Source: Flavobacteriaceae bacterium (GTDB lineage Bacteria > Bacteroidota > Bacteroidia > Flavobacteriales > Flavobacteriaceae). Taken from it: DNA of 64,000 nt. A program made the translations under genes and the position numbers. The stretch lies in NCBI GenBank assembly GCA_021739635.1, contig JAIPBH010000004.1:124001-188000 (forward strand). Direction: 5' to 3'. Shown here one piece after another: positions 9,854 to 18,969 of the stretch (position 1 is the stretch's first letter; every line of letters begins with the position of its first letter). The notes below the pieces were generated by a model. It saw only the letters and a program-made list of their open reading frames with translations. It ran no database searches and had not been told where the DNA came from.

Positions 9854-10426
9854 ATGTTACTGTTATAATTGTTTGAGAGTATTTTTATACAATAAATTAA
9901 CATTAAATATCTAAAAATTAAATTATGTGTGAAGTAAAAATATGATTTTTTTCATCAAATGGGCATGCAAATATTGAGTATTGCTTAATTAGAGTTATTG
10001 TTAAGATTCTTTTTAAAATCTCGCAAAAAAAAGTATCATTATTTGATGAACTCTTATTTTAAAATTAAAAAAGTGTTATCAAGTATTTTATTTTTATATA
10101 AAAATCAAGATTATCTTGAATTGAATAAGCAAAAAGAGATTAAAACCAACGTTACTTTATAATCTTAATGTACTTGTGGTAATACTAAAACTACTTTTTA
10201 TACAAAGCTATAGTTTCTTTCAATGAATCTATTTGATTTGCTAAATGGTTTATTCTAGAAATATTTTGAATTTTATAAATTGAAAAATTTGTTTTTCAAA
10301 AACAAATGAATTGTTTGAGTTTTGATTAAATTCGTTAAAGTAAACACTAATAATTACATTGTTTTTTATTCGATTATACTATTAAATACTTTTTAAAATT
10401 AATATAACCATCAAAAATCATTTTTA
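9854..10426. other. AT-rich intergenic region between glucosidase and gluconate operon
   Basis: 573 bp separating divergent genes and therefore holding both promoters. I found no exact TAnnTTTG box, no terminator and no convincing gene. A 38-codon ATG ORF at 10046-10162 (+) exists but has low-complexity AT-rich coding and no recognisable product. Confidence 0.5.
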
Positions 10427-10912
10427 ATGATAATAATATTAATGGGCGTTAGTGGTTGTGGAAAAACTACCATTGGAAAGCAATTAGCTTTAGAAAAAGG
10501 AATGCCTTTTTTTGACGCTGATGATTTTCATCCTAAAGAAAATATTGAAAAAATGAAAAATAATATATCTTTAACAGATGAAGATAGATTTCCTTGGTTA
10601 CATGTATTGGCTGAAAAAATTAAGGTTTGGGAACAATCAGGTGGCGCTATTTTAGCGTGTTCTGCTTTAAAAAAATCTTACAGAAAAATTTTGTCAAAAC
10701 ACGTTCATGTTGTTTGGATTTTTTTATCAGGTTCTTTTGAATTAATCAGCAATCGATTAGAAAACAGATCAAATCATTATATGAAAACATCACTGTTGCA
10801 ATCTCAATTTGACACATTAGAAATTCCAAGTGATGCTATTCAAATAAACATAGATAATACTATTGAAAATATGATAAATCTTATCAATTCAAAATTAGCA
10901 ATACATGAGTAA
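10427..10912 (+). CDS. gntK: Gluconokinase
   Basis: 161 residues, normal for the GntK family of P-loop kinases. It phosphorylates D-gluconate to 6-phosphogluconate with ATP in the cytosol. The Walker A motif ‘GVSGCGKTT’ sits at residues 7-15, followed by ‘FFDADDFHPKENIEKM’, the gluconate-binding segment, and ‘ILACSALKKSYR’. The stop codon overlaps the start of gnd by 8 bp, indicating translational coupling. First gene of the gluconate operon; no GntR/LacI-type regulator is next to it. Confidence 0.92.
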   Translation: MIIILMGVSGCGKTTIGKQLALEKGMPFFDADDFHPKENIEKMKNNISLTDEDRFPWLHVLAEKIKVWEQSGGAILACSALKKSYRKILSKHVHVVWIFLSGSFELISNRLENRSNHYMKTSLLQSQFDTLEIPSDAIQINIDNTIENMINLINSKLAIHE

Positions 10913-12308
10913 ATCTTTTTTTGGGGTTATTGGCTTAGGAGTTATGGGAAAAAGCCTTAGTTTAAATATTGCAGAGAAAGGTTTCAATATATCTGTTTTT
11001 AATAGAACAGGTTTTGGTGAAGATAAAGTTGTTTCTGATTTTATAAATGAAAACAATTCATTTAAAAACCTTTCAGGATTTACAGATTTAGAAAAGTTTG
11101 TAACATCACTAGAAACTCCTAGAAAAATTTTAATCATGATTAAAGCTGGAAACGCCATAGACTCAGTTATAGAACAGCTAATTCCACTGCTATCTGAAGG
11201 AGATATTATTATTGATGGCGGAAATTCACATTATTTAGATACAGCCAAGCGAAACACCTTGTTAGCCTCTAAAAAATTGCATTATGTTGGTTGTGGAATT
11301 TCTGGTGGAGAAGAAGGCGCAAGAAAAGGGCCATCTATGATGCCAGGAGGACATTTTGATAGTTATAAATATATAGCACCAATTTTAGAAAGTATTTCAG
11401 CTAAAGACAAAAACAATAAACCTTGTTGTGCATATATTGGTCCAGAAGGTTCTGGTCATTTTGTTAAAATGATTCACAACGGTATTGAATACGCAGAAAT
11501 GCAATTGCTTGCTGAGGTTTATGCCATGTTGAAGGATTCAAGAAATAATTATGAAATAGCTGAAATTTTATCTCATTGGAATACAACAGACTTGTCAAGT
11601 TATTTGTTAGAAATTACTATTGATATCCTTCAAAAGAAAGATGGAGAAGGATTTATTTTAGATAAAATTTTGGATAAAGCTGGTAATAAAGGTACGGGTT
11701 CATGGTCCAGTAAAACTGCTTTTGATTTGGGTGCTGTAAATTCCATGATGTCTTCTTCAGTTTTTGCCCGTTATATATCTTCATTTAAAGATGAAAGAAT
11801 AGCATTGTCAAGAGCTTTTAATAAAAAAACAATTTCAAAAGAAATAGCACATGTTATGGCTTTAGAAAATGCTTATCGGTTTGCTAGAATTATAAATCAT
11901 CATCAAGGTTTTCAATTAATTAAACTTGCTTCAATAGAATATCATTGGAATTTGAATCTTTCAGAAATAGCACGTATTTGGACAAATGGCTGTATTATTC
12001 GTTCAGACTTTATGGAAAAATCTGTAGATGTTTTTAAACAACATGATACCTATTTTGATGATAAGCAAATTTTTGAACTATTGAAACTTTCAGAAGAAAG
12101 TATCAAAGAATCTATTGCGTTGAGTTTAACCAATCGTGTGGCATTTGATACATTTTGGTCTGCTTATAATTATTGGATTTCAATGACTACTGAAAATTTG
12201 CCAGCTAATTTAATTCAAGCACAACGAGATTATTTTGGGGCTCATACTTATCAAATAAAAAATGATTCTTTATCTCAATATTATCATACAAACTGGTTTG
12301 ATATATGA
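10905..12308 (+). CDS. gnd: 6-phosphogluconate dehydrogenase, decarboxylating
   Basis: 467 residues. Oxidises 6-phosphogluconate to ribulose-5-phosphate and CO2 with NAD(P)+. The Rossmann motif ‘GVIGLGVMGKSL’ is at residues 6-17, the substrate region ‘CGISGGEEGARKGPS’ near 125-140 and the catalytic ‘GSGHFVKMIHNGIEY’ (Lys about 185) follows; the all-helical C-terminal domain ends with ‘RDYFGAHTY’. The cofactor cannot be decided by eye: the loop after the Rossmann motif reads ‘VFNRTG’, compatible with NADP. Overlaps gntK by 8 bp and gntP by 4 bp (ATGA). Confidence 0.94.
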   Translation: MSKSFFGVIGLGVMGKSLSLNIAEKGFNISVFNRTGFGEDKVVSDFINENNSFKNLSGFTDLEKFVTSLETPRKILIMIKAGNAIDSVIEQLIPLLSEGDIIIDGGNSHYLDTAKRNTLLASKKLHYVGCGISGGEEGARKGPSMMPGGHFDSYKYIAPILESISAKDKNNKPCCAYIGPEGSGHFVKMIHNGIEYAEMQLLAEVYAMLKDSRNNYEIAEILSHWNTTDLSSYLLEITIDILQKKDGEGFILDKILDKAGNKGTGSWSSKTAFDLGAVNSMMSSSVFARYISSFKDERIALSRAFNKKTISKEIAHVMALENAYRFARIINHHQGFQLIKLASIEYHWNLNLSEIARIWTNGCIIRSDFMEKSVDVFKQHDTYFDDKQIFELLKLSEESIKESIALSLTNRVAFDTFWSAYNYWISMTTENLPANLIQAQRDYFGAHTYQIKNDSLSQYYHTNWFDI

Positions 12309-13648
12309 TAGATTATACACTTATTTCAGCAGTAGTTATAGGCATAATAGTGTTATTATTTTTAATTCTTAAATTAAGAATTCAGGCATTTATTGCATTA
12401 CTTATTGCAAGTATAGTGGTAGGATTAATCTCTGGTATGAATCCGTCAGATATTATAGCAACCATGAAACAAGGTATGGGTGATACACTTGGTTTTGTAG
12501 CTATGGTAGTTGGTTTAGGAGCTATGTTTGGTGCTATTTTAGAACATTCGGGTGGCGCAGAAGCTTTAGCAAGTTTTCTAGTTAAAAAGTTTGGAGAGAA
12601 AAATGCATCATGGGCTTTGGTAATTGCTGGTTTTTTTATTGCAATTCCTGTTTTTTTTGATGTTGCTTTTATCATTTTAGTTCCAATTATTTATTCTCTG
12701 CAACGCAAAACAAAAAAATCATTGTTACTGTATGGCATTCCACTTCTTGCAGGATTAGCAGTTACGCATGCATTTATTCCACCAACACCTGGTCCGGTGG
12801 CTGTAGCCGATATTTTAAAAGCAGATTTAGGCTGGGTCATTTTTTTTGGATTTATAACAGGCATTCCTACAGCCATAATCAGTGGTCCTATATTTGGGAG
12901 CTATATTTCAAAAAAAATATTTGTTGAAGCGCCTCAATTATCAAATGATTTTGAAAAACAAAGTGAATTCCCTTCAGTAGCAATCATTTTAGGTATTATA
13001 GGAATTCCTATTTTATTAATAGTTAGTAATACCATACTTAACAGTAAATTATTTGATGAAGATTTTGTTTCCATTCAATTTAAATCTTGGCTTAAAATGA
13101 TAGGACATCCATTTACTGCATTAATTATTGCCAATTTGGTTGCTTGGTATGTTTTGGGTATTAGAAGAAAATTTACAAAAGAGAGTTTGTTAAAAATAAC
13201 CACAAAATCTATGGAGCCTGCAGGAGTTATTATTTTGTTAACAGGTGCTGGTGGTGTTTTTAAGCAGGTTTTAGTTAATACTGGCACAGGTGAAATGCTA
13301 GCTAATTACTTTGCAAATGAAGGTGTTAGTATCTTGTTTTTTGCATTTTTGGCAGCGGTAATAGTAAGGGTTTTACAGGGTTCTTCTACGGTAGCAATGA
13401 TTACTGCTGCAGGGATAACGGCACCCCTTTTAGCTTCTGATATAACTGAAATTGATAAAGCATTATTAGTAATTGCCATTGCTTCTGGAGCTTCTATATT
13501 ATCTCATGTAAATGATAGTGGGTTTTGGCTTGTAAGTAAATATTTAGGTATCAATGAAACCCAAACTTTTAAAAGTTGGACAGTTATGACTACAATTCTT
13601 TCATTAACAGGGTTTTTAATGGTCTTTATTTATTCATTAATTCTTTAG
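12305..13648 (+). CDS. Gluconate:H+ symporter, GntP family
   Basis: 447 residues, almost entirely hydrophobic with about 12-14 membrane segments in the inner membrane. Family signatures visible are ‘GMGDTLGFVAMVVGLGAMFG’ (residues about 57-76), ‘HAFIPPTPGPVAVADILKAD’ (about 156-175), ‘GSSTVAMITAAGITAPL’ and ‘SHVNDSGFWLVSKYLG’. GntP-family carriers import gluconate or related sugar acids with protons. The 4-bp ATGA overlap with gnd and the gluconokinase in the same operon make gluconate the likely substrate. Confidence 0.92.
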   Translation: MIDYTLISAVVIGIIVLLFLILKLRIQAFIALLIASIVVGLISGMNPSDIIATMKQGMGDTLGFVAMVVGLGAMFGAILEHSGGAEALASFLVKKFGEKNASWALVIAGFFIAIPVFFDVAFIILVPIIYSLQRKTKKSLLLYGIPLLAGLAVTHAFIPPTPGPVAVADILKADLGWVIFFGFITGIPTAIISGPIFGSYISKKIFVEAPQLSNDFEKQSEFPSVAIILGIIGIPILLIVSNTILNSKLFDEDFVSIQFKSWLKMIGHPFTALIIANLVAWYVLGIRRKFTKESLLKITTKSMEPAGVIILLTGAGGVFKQVLVNTGTGEMLANYFANEGVSILFFAFLAAVIVRVLQGSSTVAMITAAGITAPLLASDITEIDKALLVIAIASGASILSHVNDSGFWLVSKYLGINETQTFKSWTVMTTILSLTGFLMVFIYSLIL

Positions 13649-13726
13649 ATATGAATAATAATATTAGATTTACAATCTTGCCTTTTTAGATAACTTAAAC
13701 TAAATTAATTATATATAACACAAACT

Positions 13727-15379
13727 ATGACTACACATTTTGGATTTTGGGATTATTTTATATTCGTAGCCTACGCCGTTTTAATACTAGGCGTAGGGTT
13801 ATGGGTTTCAAGAGATAAAGCAGGGCATCAAAAAAATGCCGAAGATTATTTTTTGGCTAGTAAATCATTGCCTTGGTGGGCAATAGGCGCCTCACTTATA
13901 GCAGCTAATATTTCAGCAGAACAATTTATTGGGATGTCTGGTTCTGGTTTTGCACTAGGACTGGCAATTGCTTCTTATGAATGGATGGCAGCTATCACAC
14001 TAATTATTGTAGGGAAGTATTTTTTACCCATTTTTATTGAAAAAGGACTTTATACAATTCCTGAATTTGTTGAAAAACGTTTCTCTACAAATTTAAAAAC
14101 TATTTTAGCAGTTTTCTGGATAGGTTTGTATGTGTTTGTTAATCTAGCTTCTGTGTTATATTTAGGAAGTTTAGCTTTAGAAACTATCATGGGAATACCA
14201 ATGATGTATGGCGTTATTGGTTTAGCTTTATTTGCAGCGGCTTATTCACTATATGGTGGTTTATCCGCTGTGGCTTGGACAGATGTTATACAAGTTATAT
14301 TTTTAGTTTTAGGAGGTTTAGTAACAACCTACATTGCATTAAATACGGTTTCTGATGGTGGAGGTGTAGTAGCTGGTATTAAAACAGTTTATGAGCATGC
14401 TCCTGAAAGATTTGCCATGATTTTTGATGAATCTAACAAATATTATGATATGCTTCCAGGTATAGGTGTTTTAATAGGAGGTATGTGGGTTGCAAACTTA
14501 TATTATTGGGGTTTCAATCAATATATTATTCAAAGAACATTAGCTGCTAAATCATTAAAAGAAGCACAAAAAGGTATTTTGTTAGCGGCATTCTTAAAGT
14601 TAATCATTCCATTAGTAGTTGTAATTCCAGGTATAGCAGCTTGGGTTATGGTTAATGATCCCGAAATTATGGCCAGATTAGGTGAATCTTCTCTACATAA
14701 TTTACCATCTTTAGAGCAAGCAGATAAAGCGTATCCTTGGTTATTACAGTTTTTACCAACAGGGATGAAAGGTGTGGCATTTGCAGCGTTAGCAGCAGCT
14801 ATTGTATCGTCGTTAGCCTCTATGTTAAATTCTACATCTACTATTTTTACAATGGATATTTATAAGCAATATATTAACCCAACAGCAGGCGATAAAGCTA
14901 CAGTTAATGTAGGTAGAATGTCTGCCGCAGTTGCTTTAATTATTGCGAGTATCATGGCGCCACTTTTAGGCGGTATAGATCAAGCCTTTCAGTTTATACA
15001 AGAATATACAGGAATAGTTAGTCCAGGTATATTAGCCGTATTTATGTTAGGATTATTCTGGAAAAAAACAACCAACAAAGCCGCTATTGTAGGAGCATTA
15101 AGTTCAATACCTATAGCATTATATTTTAAAGTTGCTCCAAATGGATGGTCTTCAAATCCATTTTTTGTAAACATTCCTTTTATGGACCAAATGGGATATA
15201 CAGTATTGTTAACCATGACAGTTATTGCCCTTGTAAGTTATACACAACATAAAGGAGCTGATGATGAGAAAGGGATTTCAATTACTAAACAACTATTTAA
15301 AACCAGTCCTTTATTTAATATTGGTGCATTTGCAGTTATGCTTATAGTAGCTGCTTTATATGCTGCTTTTTGGAACTAA
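13727..15379 (+). CDS. Sodium/solute symporter, SSS family (SGLT-like sugar type)
   Basis: 550 residues with about 14 membrane helices. The segment ‘WWAIGASLIAANISAEQFIG’ (about residues 49-68) and ‘GLSAVAWTDVIQV’ are typical of the sodium/glucose (vSGLT) branch, where the Asn and Ser/Gln residues contact sugar and Na+. The substrate is probably a hexose or sugar derivative, but it cannot be fixed. It follows gntP after 78 bp without a terminator and ends at a strong terminator, so it is likely the last gene of the gluconate operon and may bring in a related sugar. Confidence 0.87.
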   Translation: MTTHFGFWDYFIFVAYAVLILGVGLWVSRDKAGHQKNAEDYFLASKSLPWWAIGASLIAANISAEQFIGMSGSGFALGLAIASYEWMAAITLIIVGKYFLPIFIEKGLYTIPEFVEKRFSTNLKTILAVFWIGLYVFVNLASVLYLGSLALETIMGIPMMYGVIGLALFAAAYSLYGGLSAVAWTDVIQVIFLVLGGLVTTYIALNTVSDGGGVVAGIKTVYEHAPERFAMIFDESNKYYDMLPGIGVLIGGMWVANLYYWGFNQYIIQRTLAAKSLKEAQKGILLAAFLKLIIPLVVVIPGIAAWVMVNDPEIMARLGESSLHNLPSLEQADKAYPWLLQFLPTGMKGVAFAALAAAIVSSLASMLNSTSTIFTMDIYKQYINPTAGDKATVNVGRMSAAVALIIASIMAPLLGGIDQAFQFIQEYTGIVSPGILAVFMLGLFWKKTTNKAAIVGALSSIPIALYFKVAPNGWSSNPFFVNIPFMDQMGYTVLLTMTVIALVSYTQHKGADDEKGISITKQLFKTSPLFNIGAFAVMLIVAALYAAFWN

Positions 15380-15398
15380 TTAGTATAAAACAAGATAC

Positions 15399-15434
15399 AA
15401 AAAAAGGGTTGAAAATTTTTCAACCCTTTTTTTT
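15399..15434. terminator. Intrinsic terminator after the symporter gene
   Basis: Stem AAAAAGGGTTGAAAA / TTTTTCAACCCTTTTT followed by a long T run, 20 bp after the stop codon. Marks the end of the gluconate/symporter operon. Confidence 0.9.
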
Positions 15435-15540
15435 TTTTTTGAATTTTTTTTGAATTTTTTTTAAAACCTAACAAAAGTCATATTTTATACTACAATCATT
15501 ATGTTTCTTTGTAATGTTATTTATTGGTTGGTTGATAACA

Positions 15541-15584
15541 AAAAAGGGAGTAATTCTATAAAAGGGATTGTTCTCTTTTTTTTT
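15541..15584 (+). terminator. Second terminator-like hairpin, plus strand only
   Basis: In plus-strand RNA, AAAAAGGGAGUAAU pairs with AUUGUUCUCUUUUU (14 pairs including three G-U) around a 12-base loop and is followed by more U. It lies over 100 bp after the previous terminator, so it would end a separate short transcript or catch read-through. Confidence 0.45.
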
Positions 15585-15696
15585 GTTATAAACTTCTTCT
15601 AATTTTAATTCTTTTCAACTTTTAAAATTTAACATTTCTTAAAATTTTATAAATAACTAAAAATCAAACAATTGAATTTAAATCTATTTTTAATTG

Positions 15697-15714
15697 AAAT
15701 GACATATGTCATTT
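15697..15714. promoter_or_regulatory. Perfect dyad AAATGACATATGTCATTT, candidate operator
   Basis: An 18-bp perfect palindrome with no loop, about 90 bp before the start of the first hybrid kinase. The core TGACA-N2-TGTCA recurs at 21031-21042 before the T9SS gene downstream of the kinases, which suggests a protein-binding site rather than an RNA hairpin. Confidence 0.45.
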
Positions 15715-15804
15715 TTTTTATGTGATTTTATAAATAAATTTAATAATTCAAATTTGGCTTAAATTTTAATTCGTTTTTATTCCCTAATTAAACGATTGTT
15801 TATT

Positions 15805-18800
15805 ATGAAAAGATTAAAATTTCAAACACGTATAAATTTAGCATTTTTTCTATTATTCTTTACTCTTCTTTTTGGTGGTTATTTATTGTTTAGAATGAAT
15901 AATTTAAACCAGAATATGGAACTATTTTACAACCATCCTTTTGCTGTAACTAATTCTGCTGGAGCATTTAAATCAGAGATTTCTAATATAAATCATTGGC
16001 TTGACCATTTTGTAAATTCATTAGGTGAAAATGACAAAGTGATTTATAATGAAATAAGAAAAAGAGATAGTATAGGGTTTACAGAACTAAAAACAATACA
16101 AACCCTTTATTTAGGCAAAAAATCTGAATTAGATAGCCTTAATCAAAGCTATCATGATTATAGCCGTTTTGTAAACCAATTGATGCAATTAAGAAAAAAT
16201 GAAGACATTACAAGTGCAAAAGTATTATTAGAAAAATTTGGGTTGGTAAAATTGCAACAGGTAGAATCTCATTTAGATGTAATATTAAATTTTTCAAAAA
16301 ACAAAGCTAATGAGCTTTATAAAGATACGCTTGTTAATAGCAAAAAAAGAATAAAATACTTCTGGATAGGTTTTTGCTTTTTAGCTATTATAAATTTAAT
16401 TCTATCATTTTATATATCAAGAAGTATCACAAAACCCATAAAAAATTTCATATTCAATTTAAACAGCATATATAAAAAAAATGAAGATTTAACAAGTATA
16501 AATAAACTATCAGAAAGTGAAGAAGAAACTTTAGATAATACTATTCTAGAAATTAAAAATTCATACGATAAACTACGTGAATTTAATACTGAACTAGAAG
16601 GAAAAGTATTAAAAACGTCAGATGAACTGCAATTATCTGAACATAAGTTTAGAATGCTTTTTGAAAAATCGGCCGATGCCTTACTTATATTAGAAAATGG
16701 CCTTTTTGTTGATTGTAATGAGGCAACAATACAAATGCTTAATTATAGATCGAAGGATGAAATTTTAAATGTGCATCCATCTATTTTATCTCCAAAAATG
16801 CAACCTAAAGAAAAGGATTCATATCAAGAAGCTCAAAAAAACATAGAAAAAGCTTTAAATGATGGCTCTCATAGGTTTGAATGGATTCATAAAAAAGCAA
16901 CTGGCGAATTATTTCCAGTAGAAGTTTTACTAACAACCATTGTAAATGAGCCTAATAAGCAAATTATTTATTGCGTTTGGAGAGATATAACACATCGGGT
17001 TGAAACCAATTTAAAATTACAAAGCGCAAAGCATAAAGCAGAACAAAATTGGGATTTCCTTGAAAATATTGTTAATAATATTGGAGACCCAGTTTTTGTA
17101 AAGGATAAAGAAAGCAACTATCTTATCGTTAATGATGCCTTTTGTAGCATGTTTAAATTATCTAGAAAAGAATTATTAACAAAATCTGAAATTAAAAATA
17201 TTAAAACCGAGGAAAATGAAACTTACTGGAGAATTGATAAGCAAGTTTTAGAAACTGGTGAAGAAAGTATTAATGAAGAAACCATGACTTTAAAAGGTAA
17301 AGCACCTTTAACCATTTTTACACGAAAAACACGATATATAGATAAAGCAGGAAACAAGTTTATAGTAGGCATTATAAGAGATTTTACCGATAGAATAAAA
17401 GTAGAATCTGAAATTAAAAGCGCCAAGCAAAGAGCAGAACAGAGTGAAGAATTTCTTAATAATATTATCAATAAGATTATAGACCCTGTTTTTGTAAAAG
17501 ACAGTGAAAGCAGAATGTTAATTGTAAATAATGCTTTCTGCAAACTGTTTGATATGCAAGAAGAAGATATTTTAGGAAAAACGCTATATGATAATGTATC
17601 AACTAATGAAATGAACGCGTCTTTAAGTATTGATAAAGAAGTTATAAATACAGGAAAAGATAGTATTGTTGAAGAAACTATTACCATTAGAAACGGAGAA
17701 ACAAAAAATATTTTAACCCAAAAATCAAGATTTATTGACGAACATGGAAAAATATTTTTAGTAGGTATTATTACAGATATTTCAAATCTTAAAAAAACCG
17801 AAATAGAACTCATACTAGCAAAAGAAAAAGCCGAAGAAAGTGAACGTTTAAAATCTGCCTTTTTAGCCAATATGTCTCATGAAATAAGAACACCCATGAA
17901 TGCTATTCTTGGCTTTACAAGCTTATTAAATGATAATAAACTGGACAGTGTAAAAAGGCAAAAATTTATGCATTTAATTGATGATGCAGGTAAACGCTTA
18001 TTATCTATAATTTCAGATATAGTTGATGTTTCAAAAATAAATGCCAATCAATTAAGCATAAACTACAACACGCATAATTTAAATGAAATAATTGATAATT
18101 TACACCTTCAATTTTCATTACAAATACCATCAAATCAATTAGAATTAGTAACAAAAAAAACACTTGATGATGTAAATAGTTTTATTAATACAGACAGAAC
18201 AAGATTAATGCAGGTATTCTCTAACTTATTGGAAAATGCCATAAAATATACAGAAAAAGGCTCTATAACATTTGGATACGAAGTAACATCAAAAGGCATT
18301 ACGTTTTATGTTAAAGACACAGGTATTGGTATTGATGAGAATGGCAAGAAATTAATTTTTGAAAGATTTTCTCAAATTCATAACAACAATTTAAATGCTG
18401 TTAAAGGTACAGGATTGGGCTTAGCAATAGCTAAAGGTATTGTTGAACTTTTTGGTGGTACTATTTGGGCCGAAAGCAATCAAAAACAAGGAACAACTAT
18501 CAATTTTGAAATACCTTATTTACCTGTAATTCCTACGGAAGAAGAAAAAAAATTATTTGAACCTATTACGTCTAATTTAATTCCTCATAAAACGAAAGTA
18601 TTAGTAGTTGAAGATGAATTTACCAATTTTGTGTACATACGCGAAGTCCTTAAAAGTTTCAATTTTGAAATAATCCATGCCGAAAACGGAAAAATAGCAG
18701 TTGAATTATTTGAACAACATCAAGATATAGATTTGGTGTTAATGGATATTAAAATGCCAATAATGGATGGCTATGAGTCAACTTTTAAAATAAGACTTAT

Positions 18801-18963
18801 AAGTTCTACAGTTCCAATAATAGCCATTACTGCTTATGCCTTAGCCGAAGATGAAACACGAGCGCTCAAAGCAGGCTGTAATGAATATGTAGCTAAGCCA
18901 ACATCAAAAAAAATGTTGTATGAAATCATACATAAGTATTTAAAAGTTAACGACATAAAATAG
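15805..18963 (+). CDS. Membrane hybrid sensor histidine kinase with three PAS domains
   Basis: 1052 residues from the ATG at 15805; a TTG three codons upstream is less likely. Order: TM1 (~13-30), periplasmic sensor (~31-184), TM2 (~185-207), PAS1 (~281-395), PAS2 (~417-535), PAS3 (~548-665), HisKA with ‘FLANMSHEIRTPMN’ (phospho-accepting His692), HATPase with N box ‘NLLENAIKY’, ‘DTGIGID’ and ‘GTGLGLAIAKG’, then a receiver domain with ‘VLVVEDE’, ‘LVLMDIKMPIMDGYE’ (Asp981) and Lys in ‘YVAKPTS’. PAS2 and PAS3 are visibly similar to each other. No DNA-binding output domain. The signal is unknown. Only 6 bp separate it from the next hybrid kinase, so they form one operon and may exchange phosphate. 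Confidence 0.9.
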   Translation: MKRLKFQTRINLAFFLLFFTLLFGGYLLFRMNNLNQNMELFYNHPFAVTNSAGAFKSEISNINHWLDHFVNSLGENDKVIYNEIRKRDSIGFTELKTIQTLYLGKKSELDSLNQSYHDYSRFVNQLMQLRKNEDITSAKVLLEKFGLVKLQQVESHLDVILNFSKNKANELYKDTLVNSKKRIKYFWIGFCFLAIINLILSFYISRSITKPIKNFIFNLNSIYKKNEDLTSINKLSESEEETLDNTILEIKNSYDKLREFNTELEGKVLKTSDELQLSEHKFRMLFEKSADALLILENGLFVDCNEATIQMLNYRSKDEILNVHPSILSPKMQPKEKDSYQEAQKNIEKALNDGSHRFEWIHKKATGELFPVEVLLTTIVNEPNKQIIYCVWRDITHRVETNLKLQSAKHKAEQNWDFLENIVNNIGDPVFVKDKESNYLIVNDAFCSMFKLSRKELLTKSEIKNIKTEENETYWRIDKQVLETGEESINEETMTLKGKAPLTIFTRKTRYIDKAGNKFIVGIIRDFTDRIKVESEIKSAKQRAEQSEEFLNNIINKIIDPVFVKDSESRMLIVNNAFCKLFDMQEEDILGKTLYDNVSTNEMNASLSIDKEVINTGKDSIVEETITIRNGETKNILTQKSRFIDEHGKIFLVGIITDISNLKKTEIELILAKEKAEESERLKSAFLANMSHEIRTPMNAILGFTSLLNDNKLDSVKRQKFMHLIDDAGKRLLSIISDIVDVSKINANQLSINYNTHNLNEIIDNLHLQFSLQIPSNQLELVTKKTLDDVNSFINTDRTRLMQVFSNLLENAIKYTEKGSITFGYEVTSKGITFYVKDTGIGIDENGKKLIFERFSQIHNNNLNAVKGTGLGLAIAKGIVELFGGTIWAESNQKQGTTINFEIPYLPVIPTEEEKKLFEPITSNLIPHKTKVLVVEDEFTNFVYIREVLKSFNFEIIHAENGKIAVELFEQHQDIDLVLMDIKMPIMDGYESTFKIRLISSTVPIIAITAYALAEDETRALKAGCNEYVAKPTSKKMLYEIIHKYLKVNDIK

Positions 18964-18969
18964 CTGAAT

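Larger units (their letters stand above)
15435..15795. other. Intergenic region before the hybrid kinase pair
   Basis: About 360 bp of AT-rich DNA without a recognisable gene. It holds a second hairpin with a T tail (15541-15584) and a perfect dyad (15697-15714), listed separately. No exact TAnnTTTG box was found in front of the kinase; TTG at 15754-15756 with a poor TAATTCG further down is the best candidate. Confidence 0.5.

Noticed and set aside
10046-10162. 38-codon ATG ORF in the gap before gntK
   Set aside because: Very AT-rich, no -7 box with a full match, no recognised product; likely chance.
17223-17870. 215-codon open frame antisense to the PAS region of the first hybrid kinase
   Set aside because: Fully inside the opposite strand of a well-supported gene; Ser/Leu-rich composition typical of a shadow frame; no promoter or family match.
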